Positions 34,525 through 43,639 of a stretch of DNA of 48,918 nt are shown here, in pieces. Source of the stretch: Alteromonadaceae bacterium (GTDB taxonomy: Bacteria > Pseudomonadota > Gammaproteobacteria > Enterobacterales > Alteromonadaceae); assembly GCA_013373625.1 (NCBI GenBank), contig JABXHM010000013.1, forward strand, positions 1 through 48,918. Direction: 5' to 3'. How positions within the stretch are numbered: position 1 is the first letter of the stretch; every line of letters starts with the position of its first letter. Under the pieces are notes generated by a model. It was not told the origin of the DNA. It saw only the letters and a list, made by a program, of their open reading frames with translations, and made no database searches. Made by a program: the position numbers and the translations under genes.

Positions 34525-35955
34525 CTAACGAAAACTCTGTTGGCTGACAATCGTTTCAATTATACCGGTTGTCGACACACCTTCTTCAAAATGAAGTACT
34601 TTTACAGTGCCACCGTTATCGAGCACCTCTTGCCCGCCCGCGATATCCTCAACTTTATAGTCGCCGCCTTTTACCAGGATATCCGGCAGCACACTCGCAA
34701 TTAGACGTTGTGGAGTATCTTCGCTAAAGGGAACAACCCAGTCTACCGCGCTTAAGCCCGCCAGTACGGCCATGCGTCTGGCGACTGTATTCACAGGCCG
34801 GCCAGGGCCTTTTAACGCCTGTACTGACGCATCAGTGTTTACTGCAACGATGAGCCGGTCGCCTAATTTCGCCGCAGCATCCAGATAGGAAACGTGGCCC
34901 GCATGTAAAATATCAAAACAGCCATTGGTCATAACCACTTTCTCACCTCTGGCCTGGGAGGCTTTGACCGCCAGCATCAACTGCTCTTCAGACATGACCC
35001 CACCGTCCGGATGGCTATGCTGACCTGCCGCCACAGCCAGTTCAGTAGTCGTAATAGAGGACGTACCCAATTTACCCACTACGATACTGGCAGCCAGATT
35101 CGCCAGTACACTTGCGCGCTCCAGGCTTTCACCAGCAGCAATACTGGCGGCCAGTATTGAAATCACCGTGTCACCGGCGCCAGTCACGTCATAAACCTCT
35201 TTTGCTTTCGCTGGCAAATGGAGTTCATCGCTATCTGGCACAAATAGCGTCATTCCCTGCTCTGAGCGGGTTACCAGTAAAGCTTCAAGCGCGAGTGTTT
35301 TACACAGGGTATTAGCGCGTTCGATAAGCTGCTGTTCGCTATTAATCTCGCCAACCACTACCTTTAACTCAGCCATGTTTGGCGTTATTAATGTCGCACC
35401 ATGGTATTTAGCAAAATCATTACCTTTGGGATCTACAATGACAGGCACTGAATGTTGTCGGGCCTGTGCGATCAAGGTTTGCGGATCACTCAATGCACCT
35501 TTGGCATAATCAGATAATATAACAGCATCACATGCAGCCACATGCGCAGCATAGCTGGCATTAAGCGTAGCCTTATCAACATCAACAAATGAACGCTCAA
35601 AATCCATTCTGAGTAGTTGTTGGTTGCGGCTCATGACACGCAATTTAGTAATGGTATCGAGCCCCTCACAGCGCGTAAAAATGCACTCTATACCATAACC
35701 TGAAAGGCGGTTATGCAAAATGTCTGCATTCTCGTCATTGCCAACCATCCCCAGCAGGGTAACTTTCGCTCCCAGTGAAGCCAGATTGATAGCAACATTT
35801 GCTGCGCCGCCCGGGCGGTCCTCAATATCATTGATATTGACAACCGGCACAGGCGCTTCAGGAGAAACGCGCGCTGTTGAACCACTCCAGTAGCGGTCTA
35901 ACATTACATCGCCAACCACTAAAATATGTACTTGATTAAAATTCGGAAGTGCCAT
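34525..35955 (-). CDS. hldE: Bifunctional heptose 7-phosphate kinase / heptose 1-phosphate adenylyltransferase
   Basis: 476 residues from ATG 35955, almost the length of E. coli HldE (477). A longer frame reaches 36039 but would overlap the divergent GIY-YIG gene, and its extra residues do not fit the family. The ribokinase-like half has [22 protein letters not shown] [19 protein letters not shown] and the DVTGAGDTV catalytic motif. The C-terminal half is a nucleotidyltransferase with [16 protein letters not shown] (HxGH). It makes ADP-heptose for the lipopolysaccharide core. A glnE gene lies nearby, as in E. coli. Confidence 0.96.
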   Translation of the reverse strand: MALPNFNQVHILVVGDVMLDRYWSGSTARVSPEAPVPVVNINDIEDRPGGAANVAINLASLGAKVTLLGMVGNDENADILHNRLSGYGIECIFTRCEGLDTITKLRVMSRNQQLLRMDFERSFVDVDKATLNASYAAHVAACDAVILSDYAKGALSDPQTLIAQARQHSVPVIVDPKGNDFAKYHGATLITPNMAELKVVVGEINSEQQLIERANTLCKTLALEALLVTRSEQGMTLFVPDSDELHLPAKAKEVYDVTGAGDTVISILAASIAAGESLERASVLANLAASIVVGKLGTSSITTTELAVAAGQHSHPDGGVMSEEQLMLAVKASQARGEKVVMTNGCFDILHAGHVSYLDAAAKLGDRLIVAVNTDASVQALKGPGRPVNTVARRMAVLAGLSAVDWVVPFSEDTPQRLIASVLPDILVKGGDYKVEDIAGGQEVLDNGGTVKVLHFEEGVSTTGIIETIVSQQSFR

Positions 35956-35985
35956 TGCTGTCTTTTTCGTTACACTAGTGCCGCC

Positions 35986-35994
35986 AGTATAACA
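35986..35994 (-). promoter_or_regulatory. Putative extended -10 promoter for hldE
   Basis: On the minus strand the sequence reads TGTTATACT, matching TGnTATAAT at all but one position. It lies about 30 bases before the chosen hldE start, inside the 78-base gap shared with the divergent GIY-YIG gene. A -35 box is not clear. Confidence 0.4.
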
Positions 35995-36033
35995 GCGAAG
36001 TGCAGATGAGAGCCAACCCGCGAGAACCAGCCA

Positions 36034-36357
36034 ATGCAACCATGGTATGTTTATTTATTGAAAACCGCGTGCAACACCCTATACACGGGAATTACAACGG
36101 ATCCCAAACGGCGATTGCGACAACACAGTGGAGAGCTCAAAGGCGGAGCAAAAGCCTTGCGAGGTAAGCTCCCTTTGCATTATTACTGTATTTTCGAGGT
36201 TGAAAACAAAAGCCATGCCCTGCGTTTAGAGGCCTGGATTAAACGCTGTAATCGCAGCGTAAAAAACAAATTACCCGATGAGTCAATCTCGCTGCCAGTT
36301 AAAGCGCAAAAGTTGAGTAACGAGTTTATCCGGCAGATTAACTCAGCACACCGCTGA
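36034..36357 (+). CDS. GIY-YIG nuclease-family protein (UPF0213/YhbQ-like)
   Basis: 107 residues, the typical length of this family. The GIY-YIG signature appears as [18 protein letters not shown] at residues 5-22, followed by the catalytic arginine in [10 protein letters not shown] (near 25-32) and a basic [15 protein letters not shown] tail. Proteins of this small family are single-domain relatives of the UvrC nuclease domain; some have nuclease activity on damaged or branched DNA. It is divergent from hldE and its 3' end overlaps the end of the converging DUF350 gene by 20 bases. No clear ribosome site precedes its ATG. Confidence 0.88.
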   Translation: MQPWYVYLLKTACNTLYTGITTDPKRRLRQHSGELKGGAKALRGKLPLHYYCIFEVENKSHALRLEAWIKRCNRSVKNKLPDESISLPVKAQKLSNEFIRQINSAHR

Positions 36358-37240
36358 CAATCAGAGCAATACCGATACTGAGCGTGAACTCCACCGCGGC
36401 CACGCCAACATTATGCTGTTCGTCAACTTCTTTTTGATAATTAATGCCATTGAGGATAGTACGCTTACTGAGCGCCAGTAAAAACCAAAGGAGTAACGAC
36501 AACAACACACTGGTAATCAGCCATCCAGTGACATTGCTGACGTAACCTTCAGGGCTATATACTAACAATGCCCCGGCAGATGAAACGACTATCGCGGTGC
36601 CGAGCAGGTTGCCAGCATGCTGTAATGCCAATGCAAGCTGCCCTACATCGAGTGCCGACTGGAATGAGTGATTCTGATTTTGCATTGCATAGCGCATTTC
36701 ATACAGCCGCGTCATAATGAGCAAAATAGCCAGTACCACTAAGAATCCGGTCACAATAGCAATAATGGCATTCATATCGGTCCCGTCTACCCACTCCATA
36801 ATACTGCGCAGGATAATCGCACTGGACACAACACTGGCTGCATCGACCAACGCAATGCTGACATTTCGCTCGCTAATTTTGTGGTAGGTATCAACCGCAT
36901 TGAGGACAATCTTATCGTGAGCAAACCGGCCCACTTTAACCAGCAGAATACCTACACAGCCAAACACCAGCATACCCAGCGCGGCACCTTCATAGCCCTG
37001 CCCTACATGCCGCCCCACTACTGAACTCATGACTAAGCACAGTGATAACATGCCACCCGCAACACTAATACCAAACGCAAAATTGTCTTTTACACCCAAC
37101 TCATCGCTGACCGAATTTTTCGCGCGGGAACGTGACAACCATTTCATCACCAACAGCAGCACTAAGGCCAGAACCACATCGATAACCACATAAACCCATA
37201 AGTCATGTTCCAGCGGCACCAATTTAACCAATGTATCCAT
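36338..37240 (-). CDS. DUF350-family inner-membrane protein
   Basis: 300 residues from ATG 37240, chosen because AGAGG stands 5 bases upstream; an earlier in-frame ATG at 37303 has no ribosome site. It has about eight hydrophobic helices in two related halves, each with a motif like FAFGISVAGGMLSLCLVMSS (first half) and [20 protein letters not shown] (end), which is the DUF350/UPF0719 repeat. The function of DUF350 proteins is not established; some are thought to be linked to envelope homeostasis. It is divergent from glnE and overlaps the GIY-YIG gene at its end. Confidence 0.8.
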   Translation of the reverse strand: MDTLVKLVPLEHDLWVYVVIDVVLALVLLLVMKWLSRSRAKNSVSDELGVKDNFAFGISVAGGMLSLCLVMSSVVGRHVGQGYEGAALGMLVFGCVGILLVKVGRFAHDKIVLNAVDTYHKISERNVSIALVDAASVVSSAIILRSIMEWVDGTDMNAIIAIVTGFLVVLAILLIMTRLYEMRYAMQNQNHSFQSALDVGQLALALQHAGNLLGTAIVVSSAGALLVYSPEGYVSNVTGWLITSVLLSLLLWFLLALSKRTILNGINYQKEVDEQHNVGVAAVEFTLSIGIALIVSGVLS

Positions 37241-37320
37241 TTCTACCTCTTGAGCACGTCTAGTACTGGAGCCTGATACAAGATTGTGCCAGACTCTCCA
37301 CATACAGTATCCTATCCTAA

Positions 37321-40212
37321 GTGATTATGTGTACGGAAAAAACGACTAACAGGATTATTCAGCACCAAGCTGAGCAAAACTGGCAAATGATCGCAGCCAG
37401 CACCGGTGCTGCAGAACTCCCAACTCAGTTTCATGACAGTATTAAACAGGTTATAGGCCTGAGTAAGTTCATCACTGAAACCGCACTGACTAAATCCTCG
37501 CTATTCGCTGATATTCTGAATCATCGTTGGCACACTAATATAGATATGCCGGTGGTTTGCGATGCATTTAAGGAGCGTATCAGCGACGTAAACAGTGAGG
37601 ATGAATTGTTCTCATCACTGCGCCAGTTTCGTGCCGAGCAAATGACCGCACTGGCTTGGCGCGACCTGACTCACCAACAAACTATTGAGCAATCACTGTT
37701 GCAAATGAGCCTGTTAGCAGACACGCTGATTCTGGCTGCCTACGAGTGGTTATACAACTCACTTGTTAAGCGCTATGGCACACCTCAAGGCCCCATCGGT
37801 CCGCAGCCAATGTTAATTTTAGGCATGGGTAAGTTAGGCGGCAAAGAGCTTAATTTTTCCAGCGATATCGATCTTATTTTCAGTTACCCGCACAAAGGCG
37901 AAACTGATCATCCACGCAAGCCAATCGAAAACCAGCAGTTTTTTACCAAACTGGCGCAAAAGCTCATTGCGGCGTTGAATAAAATCACCCCTGAGGGGCA
38001 GGTTTTCAGGGTAGACATGCGATTACGGCCATTTGGCGAAAGTGGCCCGCTGGTTGCGCATTTTGGTGCACTGGAAGATTACTACCAGGAACAAGGTCGT
38101 CAGTGGGAACGCTATGCCATGATCAAAGCCAGGGTGTTAAACCCTGCCTCGGCGTACACGCAACAATTGGAGGCCATTTTAGCACCTTTCATTTACCGGC
38201 GTTATCTGGACTTCACCACGATTGACGCCATTCGGGATATGAAGCGGCTCATCAATAAAGAACTGCGCCGCCGCCGCTTGTCTGACAATATAAAACTCGG
38301 TGCCGGTGGTATTCGTGAAATCGAGTTTTTCGCGCAAAGTTTTCAGCTTATCCATGGCGGACGTGAGGCCAGCCTGCAGTCGAAAGAGTTGTGCCATGTG
38401 CTCAATACACTGGCAGCGCTAAACTTAATTGAACCGGATGCCATCAAACAGTTACTCACCGATTACTATTTTTTACGTAAAACCGAGCATACGCTGCAGC
38501 AATTCAACGATGAACAAACCCAGCAATTACCCGATACAGAATGGCCCAGAGCTGTTGTCTCTTGCGTGATGGGCTATGCCGATTACAGCGCGTTTTACAG
38601 TGATTTAGAACGGGTCATGCAGCGTGTCCATGAACAATTCAATCAGTTAGTATCAGAACCTGGTGACGAGCAACAGGAGCAGGATTCCCTGTTTAGCCGC
38701 TGCAAAGATGCCTGGTTGCTTGATATAACACCGGAAGAGTTTACCGACGTGTTCAATCAGGATATGCCAGCGTCAGCTGCCAGCCAGCTATTTGACCAAT
38801 TAAGTCAGTTTAAGCAACACTTAAACCGCCACCGAATGGGGCAAAGGGGCGAAGATACTCTATCAAAACTGATGCCTGAACTGCTCTATTTTATGCTCAA
38901 ACAGTGTCCGGCGGATATCACCATTATATTGCCCCGCTTGTTTAGTGTGATCAATGCCATCACCGGCCGTACAACTTATTTGGATTTGTTGCACGAGAAT
39001 CCTGACGTACTCAAGCAACTCATCAGACTTTGCGCTCGCAGTGAATGGATTACACAGCAAATCCGCAATTTCCCATTGCTGCTCGATGAACTGTTAACGC
39101 CACTATATTTACAACAGCAAGAAACGGATATTACCAGGGTTCATGAGCAATATACCGATGAGCTTCGTCAGGCATTATTAAGGGTAGAGCCTGACGACAC
39201 TGAACAACTTATGGAACAATGGCGACAGTTTAAGTTATGCCAGCAATTGCGCATTGCAGCCAGTGATGTATCCGGCTCTCTTCCCATAGCCAGGGTAAGT
39301 GATAAATTAACAATCCTTGCAGAGGTATTGCTCAATGCTGTTTTCAAGTCTGCATGGCAACAACTGACTGAAAAGTTCGGCGCACCACAACACCTTGGTG
39401 ATAACGAAACGGGCTTTTTAATTGTTGGCTATGGCAAGTTAGGCGGTTACGAACTCGGATATGGCTCCGATCTCGACTTAGTGTTTATCCATAATGCACC
39501 ACAGGAAAGCCATACTACTGGCCCCAAAAGCGTGTCTGCTCAACAGTTTTATATAAAGCTCGCACAGCGCATCATGCACCTGTTAAATACCCGTACCCTT
39601 TCTGGCCAACTATTTGAAGCAGATTTACGCTTGCGACCATCAGGTAATTCAGGCCTGTTGTGTTGTCATATGAATGGCTATACCCATTACCAGCAAAACG
39701 AGGCCTGGACCTGGGAACATCAGGCACTGGTGAGGGCGCGCAGCATTTTGGGTGACGAGCCTTTGCAGCACGAATTTAACACGATCAGAACCGCGATCCT
39801 GGGGCGTCATCGAGATACCGACGCACTTGCAATTGAAGTGGTTAAGATGCGCCGCAAAATGCGCGAGCACCTGGTAGATAAACACGCCATCGGCCTTGAC
39901 TTAAAACAATGTGAAGGTGGCATCACCGATATTGAGTTTATGGTTCAGTATTGGGTGCTCGGTTTTGCCAGTGAATACCCGGCGCTGACCAAATGGCCCG
40001 ATAACTTAAGGATAATTGCCGCCGCTAAAGAAGCAGGTTTACTCTCGTCAGATCATGCTGAACAATTACAAACTGCCTACTTAACCCTGCGCGATCATTA
40101 TCATCAGCTCACTCTGGCAGGTCAGAAGTTTGCACACAGCAATGAAGAAGTTGACCTGGTTCGGCGTCACGTTACTGAGCAATGGCTACAATTGTTTGAC
40201 GGGGTTGAATAG
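37321..40212 (+). CDS. glnE: Bifunctional glutamine synthetase adenylyltransferase / adenylyl-removing enzyme
   Basis: 963 residues (E. coli 946). It carries two copies of the nucleotidyltransferase signature: LGMGKLGGKELNFSSDIDLI near residue 168 (adenylyl-removing half) and VGYGKLGGYELGYGSDLDLV near 700 (adenylylating half), each followed by a GlnD-PII-uridylyltransferase-like helical region. The SDIDL and SDLDL aspartates bind metal. It adjusts glutamine synthetase activity to nitrogen status through PII. The first codon may be GTG 37321 or ATG 37327; neither has a strong ribosome site. It is divergent from the DUF350 gene. A GCCGAC/GTTGGC hairpin follows the stop without a T run. Confidence 0.96.
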   Translation: MIMCTEKTTNRIIQHQAEQNWQMIAASTGAAELPTQFHDSIKQVIGLSKFITETALTKSSLFADILNHRWHTNIDMPVVCDAFKERISDVNSEDELFSSLRQFRAEQMTALAWRDLTHQQTIEQSLLQMSLLADTLILAAYEWLYNSLVKRYGTPQGPIGPQPMLILGMGKLGGKELNFSSDIDLIFSYPHKGETDHPRKPIENQQFFTKLAQKLIAALNKITPEGQVFRVDMRLRPFGESGPLVAHFGALEDYYQEQGRQWERYAMIKARVLNPASAYTQQLEAILAPFIYRRYLDFTTIDAIRDMKRLINKELRRRRLSDNIKLGAGGIREIEFFAQSFQLIHGGREASLQSKELCHVLNTLAALNLIEPDAIKQLLTDYYFLRKTEHTLQQFNDEQTQQLPDTEWPRAVVSCVMGYADYSAFYSDLERVMQRVHEQFNQLVSEPGDEQQEQDSLFSRCKDAWLLDITPEEFTDVFNQDMPASAASQLFDQLSQFKQHLNRHRMGQRGEDTLSKLMPELLYFMLKQCPADITIILPRLFSVINAITGRTTYLDLLHENPDVLKQLIRLCARSEWITQQIRNFPLLLDELLTPLYLQQQETDITRVHEQYTDELRQALLRVEPDDTEQLMEQWRQFKLCQQLRIAASDVSGSLPIARVSDKLTILAEVLLNAVFKSAWQQLTEKFGAPQHLGDNETGFLIVGYGKLGGYELGYGSDLDLVFIHNAPQESHTTGPKSVSAQQFYIKLAQRIMHLLNTRTLSGQLFEADLRLRPSGNSGLLCCHMNGYTHYQQNEAWTWEHQALVRARSILGDEPLQHEFNTIRTAILGRHRDTDALAIEVVKMRRKMREHLVDKHAIGLDLKQCEGGITDIEFMVQYWVLGFASEYPALTKWPDNLRIIAAAKEAGLLSSDHAEQLQTAYLTLRDHYHQLTLAGQKFAHSNEEVDLVRRHVTEQWLQLFDGVE

Positions 40213-40269
40213 GCCGACATTAACGTTGGCACTTGCCTGCTGAAACGGCGCGCACTAATGTGAGCTGTA

Positions 40270-40884
40270 TCAGTTGGTTCGTACCCGGTTACATTCAGTG
40301 GTAAGGTATTCGGACATTTCTTCAGTTACAACCAGTGAGCGTTGCTTAGGGCAAACAAAGGTAGCAACTTTACCTTCAAAGTTGCTGTCGATAGCGCTGG
40401 CTATTGTGGCCAGCGATCCTGCAACGGTATCATCCATCTGAAACTGATGCTTAATAACAAAGTCCTGTTTTAAGTTCCAGATCACCTGCATGCCTTCTTG
40501 TTCGGCATAAGCTGAAATCGCTTTTCGCAGGGTATTCCCGGCTGTAAAGGTACGATACTTATATTCGCCAACCCAACGGTCATCCACTGGCTTAGCCTCA
40601 CTGGACATCGACTCCAGTCGCTCTTCTAAGCTTTCATCTGACATGGCCATATCCAACACCATGTCAGCACCTTCAAAGACCGGCTCTTCATTAGTCATTC
40701 TAAACTCACTGTAAAAATCGGACAACCCACGGGCAACAGAACGCTCGTCCGGAGCATCTACAGGTTTAGGCTGAGAGCTAAGGTTCATTTGCAAATGAAT
40801 AACAACAGCCGCGACAATAACCACTATTACTGCCAGCGCTAAATGTTTCGCCCAAAATACAGAGGTAGTAGGCTTTTTATCCAT
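40270..40884 (-). CDS. TcpQ-like protein with N-terminal membrane anchor
   Basis: 204 residues from ATG 40884, with GAGAG 5 bases upstream; a TTG four codons earlier is a weaker start. A single membrane helix spans about 14-34 (LALAVIVVIVAAVVIHLQM), with the rest periplasmic. Residues about 105-190 resemble the TcpQ/PilL C-terminal domain: TAGNTLRKAISAYAEQEGMQ, VIWNLKQDFVIKHQFQ and GSLATIASAIDSNF, ending in QRSLVVTE. These domains stabilise pilus or secretion outer-membrane rings. No pilus gene is nearby, so its role here is unknown. Two cysteines (near 179 and 197) may form a disulfide. Confidence 0.65.
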   Translation of the reverse strand: MDKKPTTSVFWAKHLALAVIVVIVAAVVIHLQMNLSSQPKPVDAPDERSVARGLSDFYSEFRMTNEEPVFEGADMVLDMAMSDESLEERLESMSSEAKPVDDRWVGEYKYRTFTAGNTLRKAISAYAEQEGMQVIWNLKQDFVIKHQFQMDDTVAGSLATIASAIDSNFEGKVATFVCPKQRSLVVTEEMSEYLTTECNRVRTN

Positions 40885-41008
40885 TGCTGCTCTCAAATTA
40901 AATCATCTCGGTTTTGTTAATAACATCGCCAGAATCAGTAAATTAAACTATCAGGTTTACCTTATTACTGGCTCAAAAGCTGTCAATAAGAACCTGTTTA
41001 AATACGCC

Positions 41009-41938
41009 TTAATTGTATAGTGAAGGCTCATTGGGGTCCGGTCTTGTTTTAAACCGCTTGTGCATCCACAAGTAACTATCAGGTTGCTCATTAATGATAT
41101 CGGCAATTTTTTGATTTAGTAAAGTCAAACCAGCAATATCGTCGAGATTTTTTAAATCTGGCATTGGAGGGTAAAATTTTACTTTATAACCGTGTTGAGT
41201 GTACTGAGAAGTAATTATCAACGGTTCGCAGTTGGCGCGGCGTATAAACATCATGGTCGCTGTTGTGGTTGCTGCCGCGTTAACACCTGCAAAAGGTACG
41301 AAGATACTCTGACTTCTGCCGTAGTCCTGATCCGGCAAATATAAGCATAGTTCTCCCTCTTCCAAAGCGCCCAGCAATGCGCGTGCATTTCGTTTGTGTA
41401 TCATATATTTATTGGACCGGGCCCGACCATGATACTGAAGGTAATCCATAAGTGGGTTATTGTGTTTACGATAAAAAGCAATACTAGGATACTTAAGGCC
41501 AACCATCCGGCATGCGAACTCCAGGTTCATATTGTGCAGCGCCATACCAAACACACCTTTGTGTTTAGCCAAAATTTCGGCGGCATGCTCAAACCCCTCA
41601 ACATCACCGTGTTTCCTTACCCGCCAGTCAGGCCACCACCACCCCATTGCGGTTTCATAAACCCCCATGCCAGCCCGGTACAGGTTTTGCCGGACTAACT
41701 CTTCCTGCTCTGCGACAGGCATATCGGGGTAACATAACTCAATGTTACGCTTGGCCACTTTTACTCGGGAACGGGCGAATTTACTTAACAACCAGCCAGT
41801 TACCCGTCCAAACAACCTAATCACCGGCAGTGGTAGCCAGCTCACGAGATACAAATAGAAAACACCTAACCACACTAACCAAAAACGGGGGCCTAAAAAG
41901 CGCAGGGAGAAGCTGGGCGGCTTAATTGCTACAGCCAA
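41009..41938 (-). CDS. Lipid A late acyltransferase (LpxL/HtrB family)
   Basis: 309 residues if translation begins at TTG 41938, which has an AAGAGGA ribosome site 8 bases upstream and matches the 306-residue length of E. coli LpxL. The ATG at 41989 has no ribosome site. The family signature runs from FLGPRFWLVWLGVF through RVKVAKRNIELCYPDM, ETAMGWWWPD, the catalytic HX4E as HNMNLE, YRKHNNPLMDYLQYHGR, PDQDYGRSQSIFVPF and YLWMHKRFKTRPD. It transfers an acyl chain from ACP to the Kdo-lipid A precursor at the inner membrane. LpxL or LpxM/LpxP specificity cannot be told by eye. Confidence 0.93.
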   Translation of the reverse strand: MAVAIKPPSFSLRFLGPRFWLVWLGVFYLYLVSWLPLPVIRLFGRVTGWLLSKFARSRVKVAKRNIELCYPDMPVAEQEELVRQNLYRAGMGVYETAMGWWWPDWRVRKHGDVEGFEHAAEILAKHKGVFGMALHNMNLEFACRMVGLKYPSIAFYRKHNNPLMDYLQYHGRARSNKYMIHKRNARALLGALEEGELCLYLPDQDYGRSQSIFVPFAGVNAAATTTATMMFIRRANCEPLIITSQYTQHGYKVKFYPPMPDLKNLDDIAGLTLLNQKIADIINEQPDSYLWMHKRFKTRPDPNEPSLYN

Positions 41939-42295
41939 TGCTGAATTCCTCTTGAGTATAGCTAACGATGAAATGCAGCGGTATTGCATGCCGCATAATT
42001 GTGGACAGCATTGTAGCCTATGTTATTTCAATTGAATACTCACAGGGTTTGATTAAACAGGCACTTGGGGTATTTTTAAAGCCGCTTAAGTATGCCACCA
42101 GACACCTGGCCTCAACAAATACAAAACACAGATCAGGCACTGATACTTACCTGTGTCTCTTTGCACCTGCGGCCAGATATTCCTGTCAAAGAGATTGAGG
42201 TCATTTTCTAGCGCCCCTACGCGGAATACCTACCCGCAAGGCACTGCTCAAACCAACGGCAGTCATCTTTTCCAGCAAGCCACAGCAGCGAAGAC
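41939..42295. other. Intergenic region without recognisable gene
   Basis: 357 bases between the acyltransferase gene start and the end of the DUF3081 gene, both on the minus strand. Apart from the possible AAGAGGA site of the acyltransferase at 41946-41952 I see no promoter, hairpin with T run or RNA gene. A 76-codon plus-strand frame here overlaps the acyltransferase start and has no ribosome site or family signature. Confidence 0.5.
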
Positions 42296-42553
42296 TTAAT
42301 AGGTTTTGTCGATATATTTGAGTTTTTTCTCAAACTCATCGAAATCGTCCGATTTCTGATAGTCAAAATGATACTGATTATGAAAGCCAAACTGCATCGC
42401 TACTTTTGCATCGTTTATAAACAGCGTGTATCCATCGAAATCTGTATACGCGACAACCCCCTCAAGCTGGTATTTACCGTCGGCTTCCTTTCCTTCCTGA
42501 CGGATTTTGTCGTAGACGCGTAATACCATTTTGGTATCTAATTCATTCTTCAT
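42296..42553 (-). CDS. DUF3081-family small protein
   Basis: 85 residues. The pattern MKNELDTKMVLRVYDKIRQ, GVVAYTDFDGYTLFINDAKV and FHNQYHFDYQ agrees with my memory of DUF3081, a short soluble family in Alteromonas, Shewanella and Vibrio relatives. The start is secure: a near-perfect AAAGGAGGT ribosome site lies 5 bases before the ATG, the strongest in the window, so the protein is probably made in quantity. No function is known. It has charged ends and no membrane segment. Confidence 0.82.
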   Translation of the reverse strand: MKNELDTKMVLRVYDKIRQEGKEADGKYQLEGVVAYTDFDGYTLFINDAKVAMQFGFHNQYHFDYQKSDDFDEFEKKLKYIDKTY

Positions 42554-42637
42554 AGTGACCTCCTTTGTTATTAATACCGCTTTTCTATTGCTTTAGATTA
42601 ACTTATCGGATAAATCAGTCATGAAAGCACAGCGGTG

Positions 42638-43207
42638 TTAATTGAAATCGTAACGGATACCCAGTGATAAGATGCTGGCATCAAAACCATCTTTACCCCG
42701 TAAGTATTCTGCTTCGAAGCGCACAAAGGTATTGGTTGCAACGGCATAATCAAAGCCCAAACCTAGCAATCCGGCAATGGTATCGTCGTCGTACTGACAA
42801 CGATTTTGGCCAACGTCACTCGTGTTACCACTGCAATTCCCTTCATTGTCCGTTACCGAATGCTGCAGCGACACATTGGCAACCCCTAACCGGTAATACA
42901 GCTCGCCAACCGAGCCGGTAGCCTTACCGGTAACGCCTAAGTAAATCGCATCTGCGGTAATTTCATCTTTGCGGGTTTGGTTATCATTTATTTTATCAGC
43001 CAGGCGATAGAAACCGGCTTCCACATGCCATTGACGATGAAACTGATGACCCACGACTACCCGATAGCTTACATCTTGTTCGGACAGTTCATTGGTTTCA
43101 ATATCACTGTATCCGGCACCAACAACAGCATAAAGTCGCGCCATCGCAACAGCATTGGTTGCGATCAGGGACAATAAAACCGCCATAACAATTGCTTTTA
43201 CGTTCAT
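42638..43207 (-). CDS. Small outer-membrane beta-barrel protein
   Basis: 189 residues. A signal peptide (MNVKAIVMAVLLSLIATNAVA) is probably cleaved near residue 21-23. The mature part reads as an eight-stranded OmpA/OprG-like barrel: ARLYAVVGAGYSDIET, VSYRVVVGHQF, HVEAGFYRLAD, AIYLGVTGKA, LYYRLGVANVSLQ, LLGLGFDYAV, FVRFEAEYLRG and ILSLGIRYDFN at the end. The last residues have the alternating pattern read by BamA but finish in Asn after Phe. Two cysteines in a loop near 125 and 137 may pair. Its ribosome site AAGAGGT sits in a small hairpin (CCTC TAA GAGG). Function unknown, perhaps envelope stability. Confidence 0.78.
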   Translation of the reverse strand: MNVKAIVMAVLLSLIATNAVAMARLYAVVGAGYSDIETNELSEQDVSYRVVVGHQFHRQWHVEAGFYRLADKINDNQTRKDEITADAIYLGVTGKATGSVGELYYRLGVANVSLQHSVTDNEGNCSGNTSDVGQNRCQYDDDTIAGLLGLGFDYAVATNTFVRFEAEYLRGKDGFDASILSLGIRYDFN

Positions 43208-43639
43208 TGATTTGGATACCTCTTAGAGGGGGTTTAATAAAAAGCCGTCAGTCATGAAATTCAGATTACGGGTTAAGGAATAACATCACAGCTCTACCAG
43301 GCAGATACTGCACCGACGAATGTTCACTATAGAAGCAACACGATTAAATTCAATCATCCACAGAGTACCGCAATATTATCTGCCGGGCAGTTTTTTTAAC
43401 GGACACGGGCAGACAAGTCATTTTTATGTACCAGCAGCACGTCGCCATACCTTGCAAAATTCGGATAATCCCGTGCCAGAAGCCAGCTAAATTATGTAAA
43501 GTTTTTGAAACGCTTTCGCCTGCCATTTAGAGAAATAGCAACATACCTAATTACTTTCAGTAACTTAACAACTTATTTGCAAATACACTCAATTTCTGTA
43601 TTATTATCAAATCCAACTGGTCAGATGAGCGGATGAGTT
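43208..43639. promoter_or_regulatory. Divergent intergenic region upstream of fadE
   Basis: 432 bases between the barrel protein and the acyl-CoA dehydrogenase. The plus-strand end is AT-rich and likely holds the fadE promoter. A FadR-like site stands at 43615-43631, reading AACTGGTCAGATGAGCG. The rest shows no ORF with a ribosome site, no RNA gene and no clear terminator. Confidence 0.5.
43615..43631 (+). promoter_or_regulatory. FadR-like operator just ahead of fadE
   Basis: AACTGGTCAGATGAGCG agrees with the recalled E. coli FadR consensus AGCTGGTCCGAYNTGTT at most positions, including the core CTGGTC and GA. It ends 8 bases before the fadE start, where a bound repressor would block transcription or the transcript leader. 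The second half-site is weaker. Confidence 0.45.

Noticed and set aside
40213..40230. GCCGAC/GTTGGC hairpin just after glnE
   Set aside because: No T run on either strand and one wobble pair; not enough to call a terminator.
41968..42198. 76-codon plus-strand frame upstream of the acyltransferase gene
   Set aside because: No ribosome site and no recognisable family; its first part is antisense to the possible start region of the acyltransferase.
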